Source: Desulfovibrio sp.
Lineage (GTDB): Bacteria > Desulfobacterota > Desulfovibrionia > Desulfovibrionales > Desulfovibrionaceae
NCBI GenBank assembly: GCA_031255035.1
Contig: JAIRTI010000023.1
Location: forward strand, 1-5,300
Reading direction: 5' to 3'
Length of the DNA: 5,300 nucleotides
The notes beneath the pieces were generated by a model that did no database searches, was not told where the DNA came from, and saw nothing but the letters and a program-made list of their open reading frames with translations. Below are positions 5,262-5,300 of the stretch, piece after piece; position 1 is the first letter of the stretch; every line of letters begins with the position of its first letter. A program made the translations under genes and the position numbers.

Positions 5262-5300
5262 TTGCAACCGACGGCAACAATTCATGAGGTAGGAATCATG
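5262..5300 (+). CDS. Start of an unidentified gene that leaves the right edge
   Basis: Two candidate starts share one open frame. TTG 5262 has a near-perfect Shine-Dalgarno site (5249-5255) 6 bases upstream. ATG 5298, the last three bases of the window, has GAGG (5286-5289) 8 bases upstream. If TTG is used the protein begins MQPTATIHEVGIM. The presence of two in-frame starts, each with a ribosome site, supports a real gene, but its function cannot be seen. The ATG is the more conventional choice. Confidence 0.4.
   Translation, partial: MQPTATIHEVGIM

Noticed and set aside
5092..5280. A 62-codon minus-strand frame ending FSFKWKH
   Set aside because: It would start at a TTG without a ribosome site, overlaps the strong plus-strand Shine-Dalgarno hairpin, and matches no family I know. 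A decayed gene fragment remains possible for its last 30 codons.
1..5300. CRISPR array, toxin-antitoxin or phage-defence system
   Set aside because: There are no regularly spaced repeats and no gene resembling a nuclease, reverse transcriptase, toxin or defence protein.

Overview
The window is chromosomal DNA of a GC-rich Gram-negative bacterium. A sulfate-reducer-type deltaproteobacterium (Desulfovibrionaceae-like) is my best guess. The grounds are the nadC-nadA-nadB order, coding GC near 65%, a long-form (Bacillus-type) NadA, and a remnant of an outer-membrane autotransporter barrel. The lineage is an inference; the gene identities are not.

Layout: (1) Positions 1-67 hold the start of a minus-strand gene that leaves the left edge. 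(2) Positions 68-254 are intergenic with no gene. (3) Positions 265-398 are a 134-bp MITE-like element with 22/23-bp terminal inverted repeats and a perfect 10-bp target-site duplication; it lies directly in front of the nad promoter. (4) Positions 417-4233 are the complete de novo NAD operon on the plus strand: nadC (494-1411), nadA (1451-2509) and nadB (2647-4233). (5) Positions 4270-4445 are a self-contained tRNA-Asn(GTT) unit with promoter, tRNA with encoded CCA, and intrinsic terminator. (6) Positions 4446-4867 are AT-rich (about 44% GC by hand count over 4441-4860) with no intact gene, plus hairpins and a tandem 11-bp repeat. They look like a scar of mobile DNA beside the tRNA. (7) Positions 4868-5095 are the C-terminal remnant of an autotransporter beta-barrel gene without a usable start. 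(8) Positions 5096-5300 are intergenic with two strong hairpins, and a new plus-strand gene appears to begin at the right edge.

The three nad genes make one pathway: NadB oxidises L-aspartate to iminoaspartate, NadA condenses this with dihydroxyacetone phosphate to quinolinate using a [4Fe-4S] cluster, and NadC converts quinolinate plus PRPP to nicotinate mononucleotide. All three keep their diagnostic catalytic residues.

I found no convincing undescribed multi-gene system. The most interesting items are the precisely bounded MITE next to the nad promoter, the AT-rich scar beside tRNA-Asn, and a Shine-Dalgarno sequence buried in a hairpin at the right edge.
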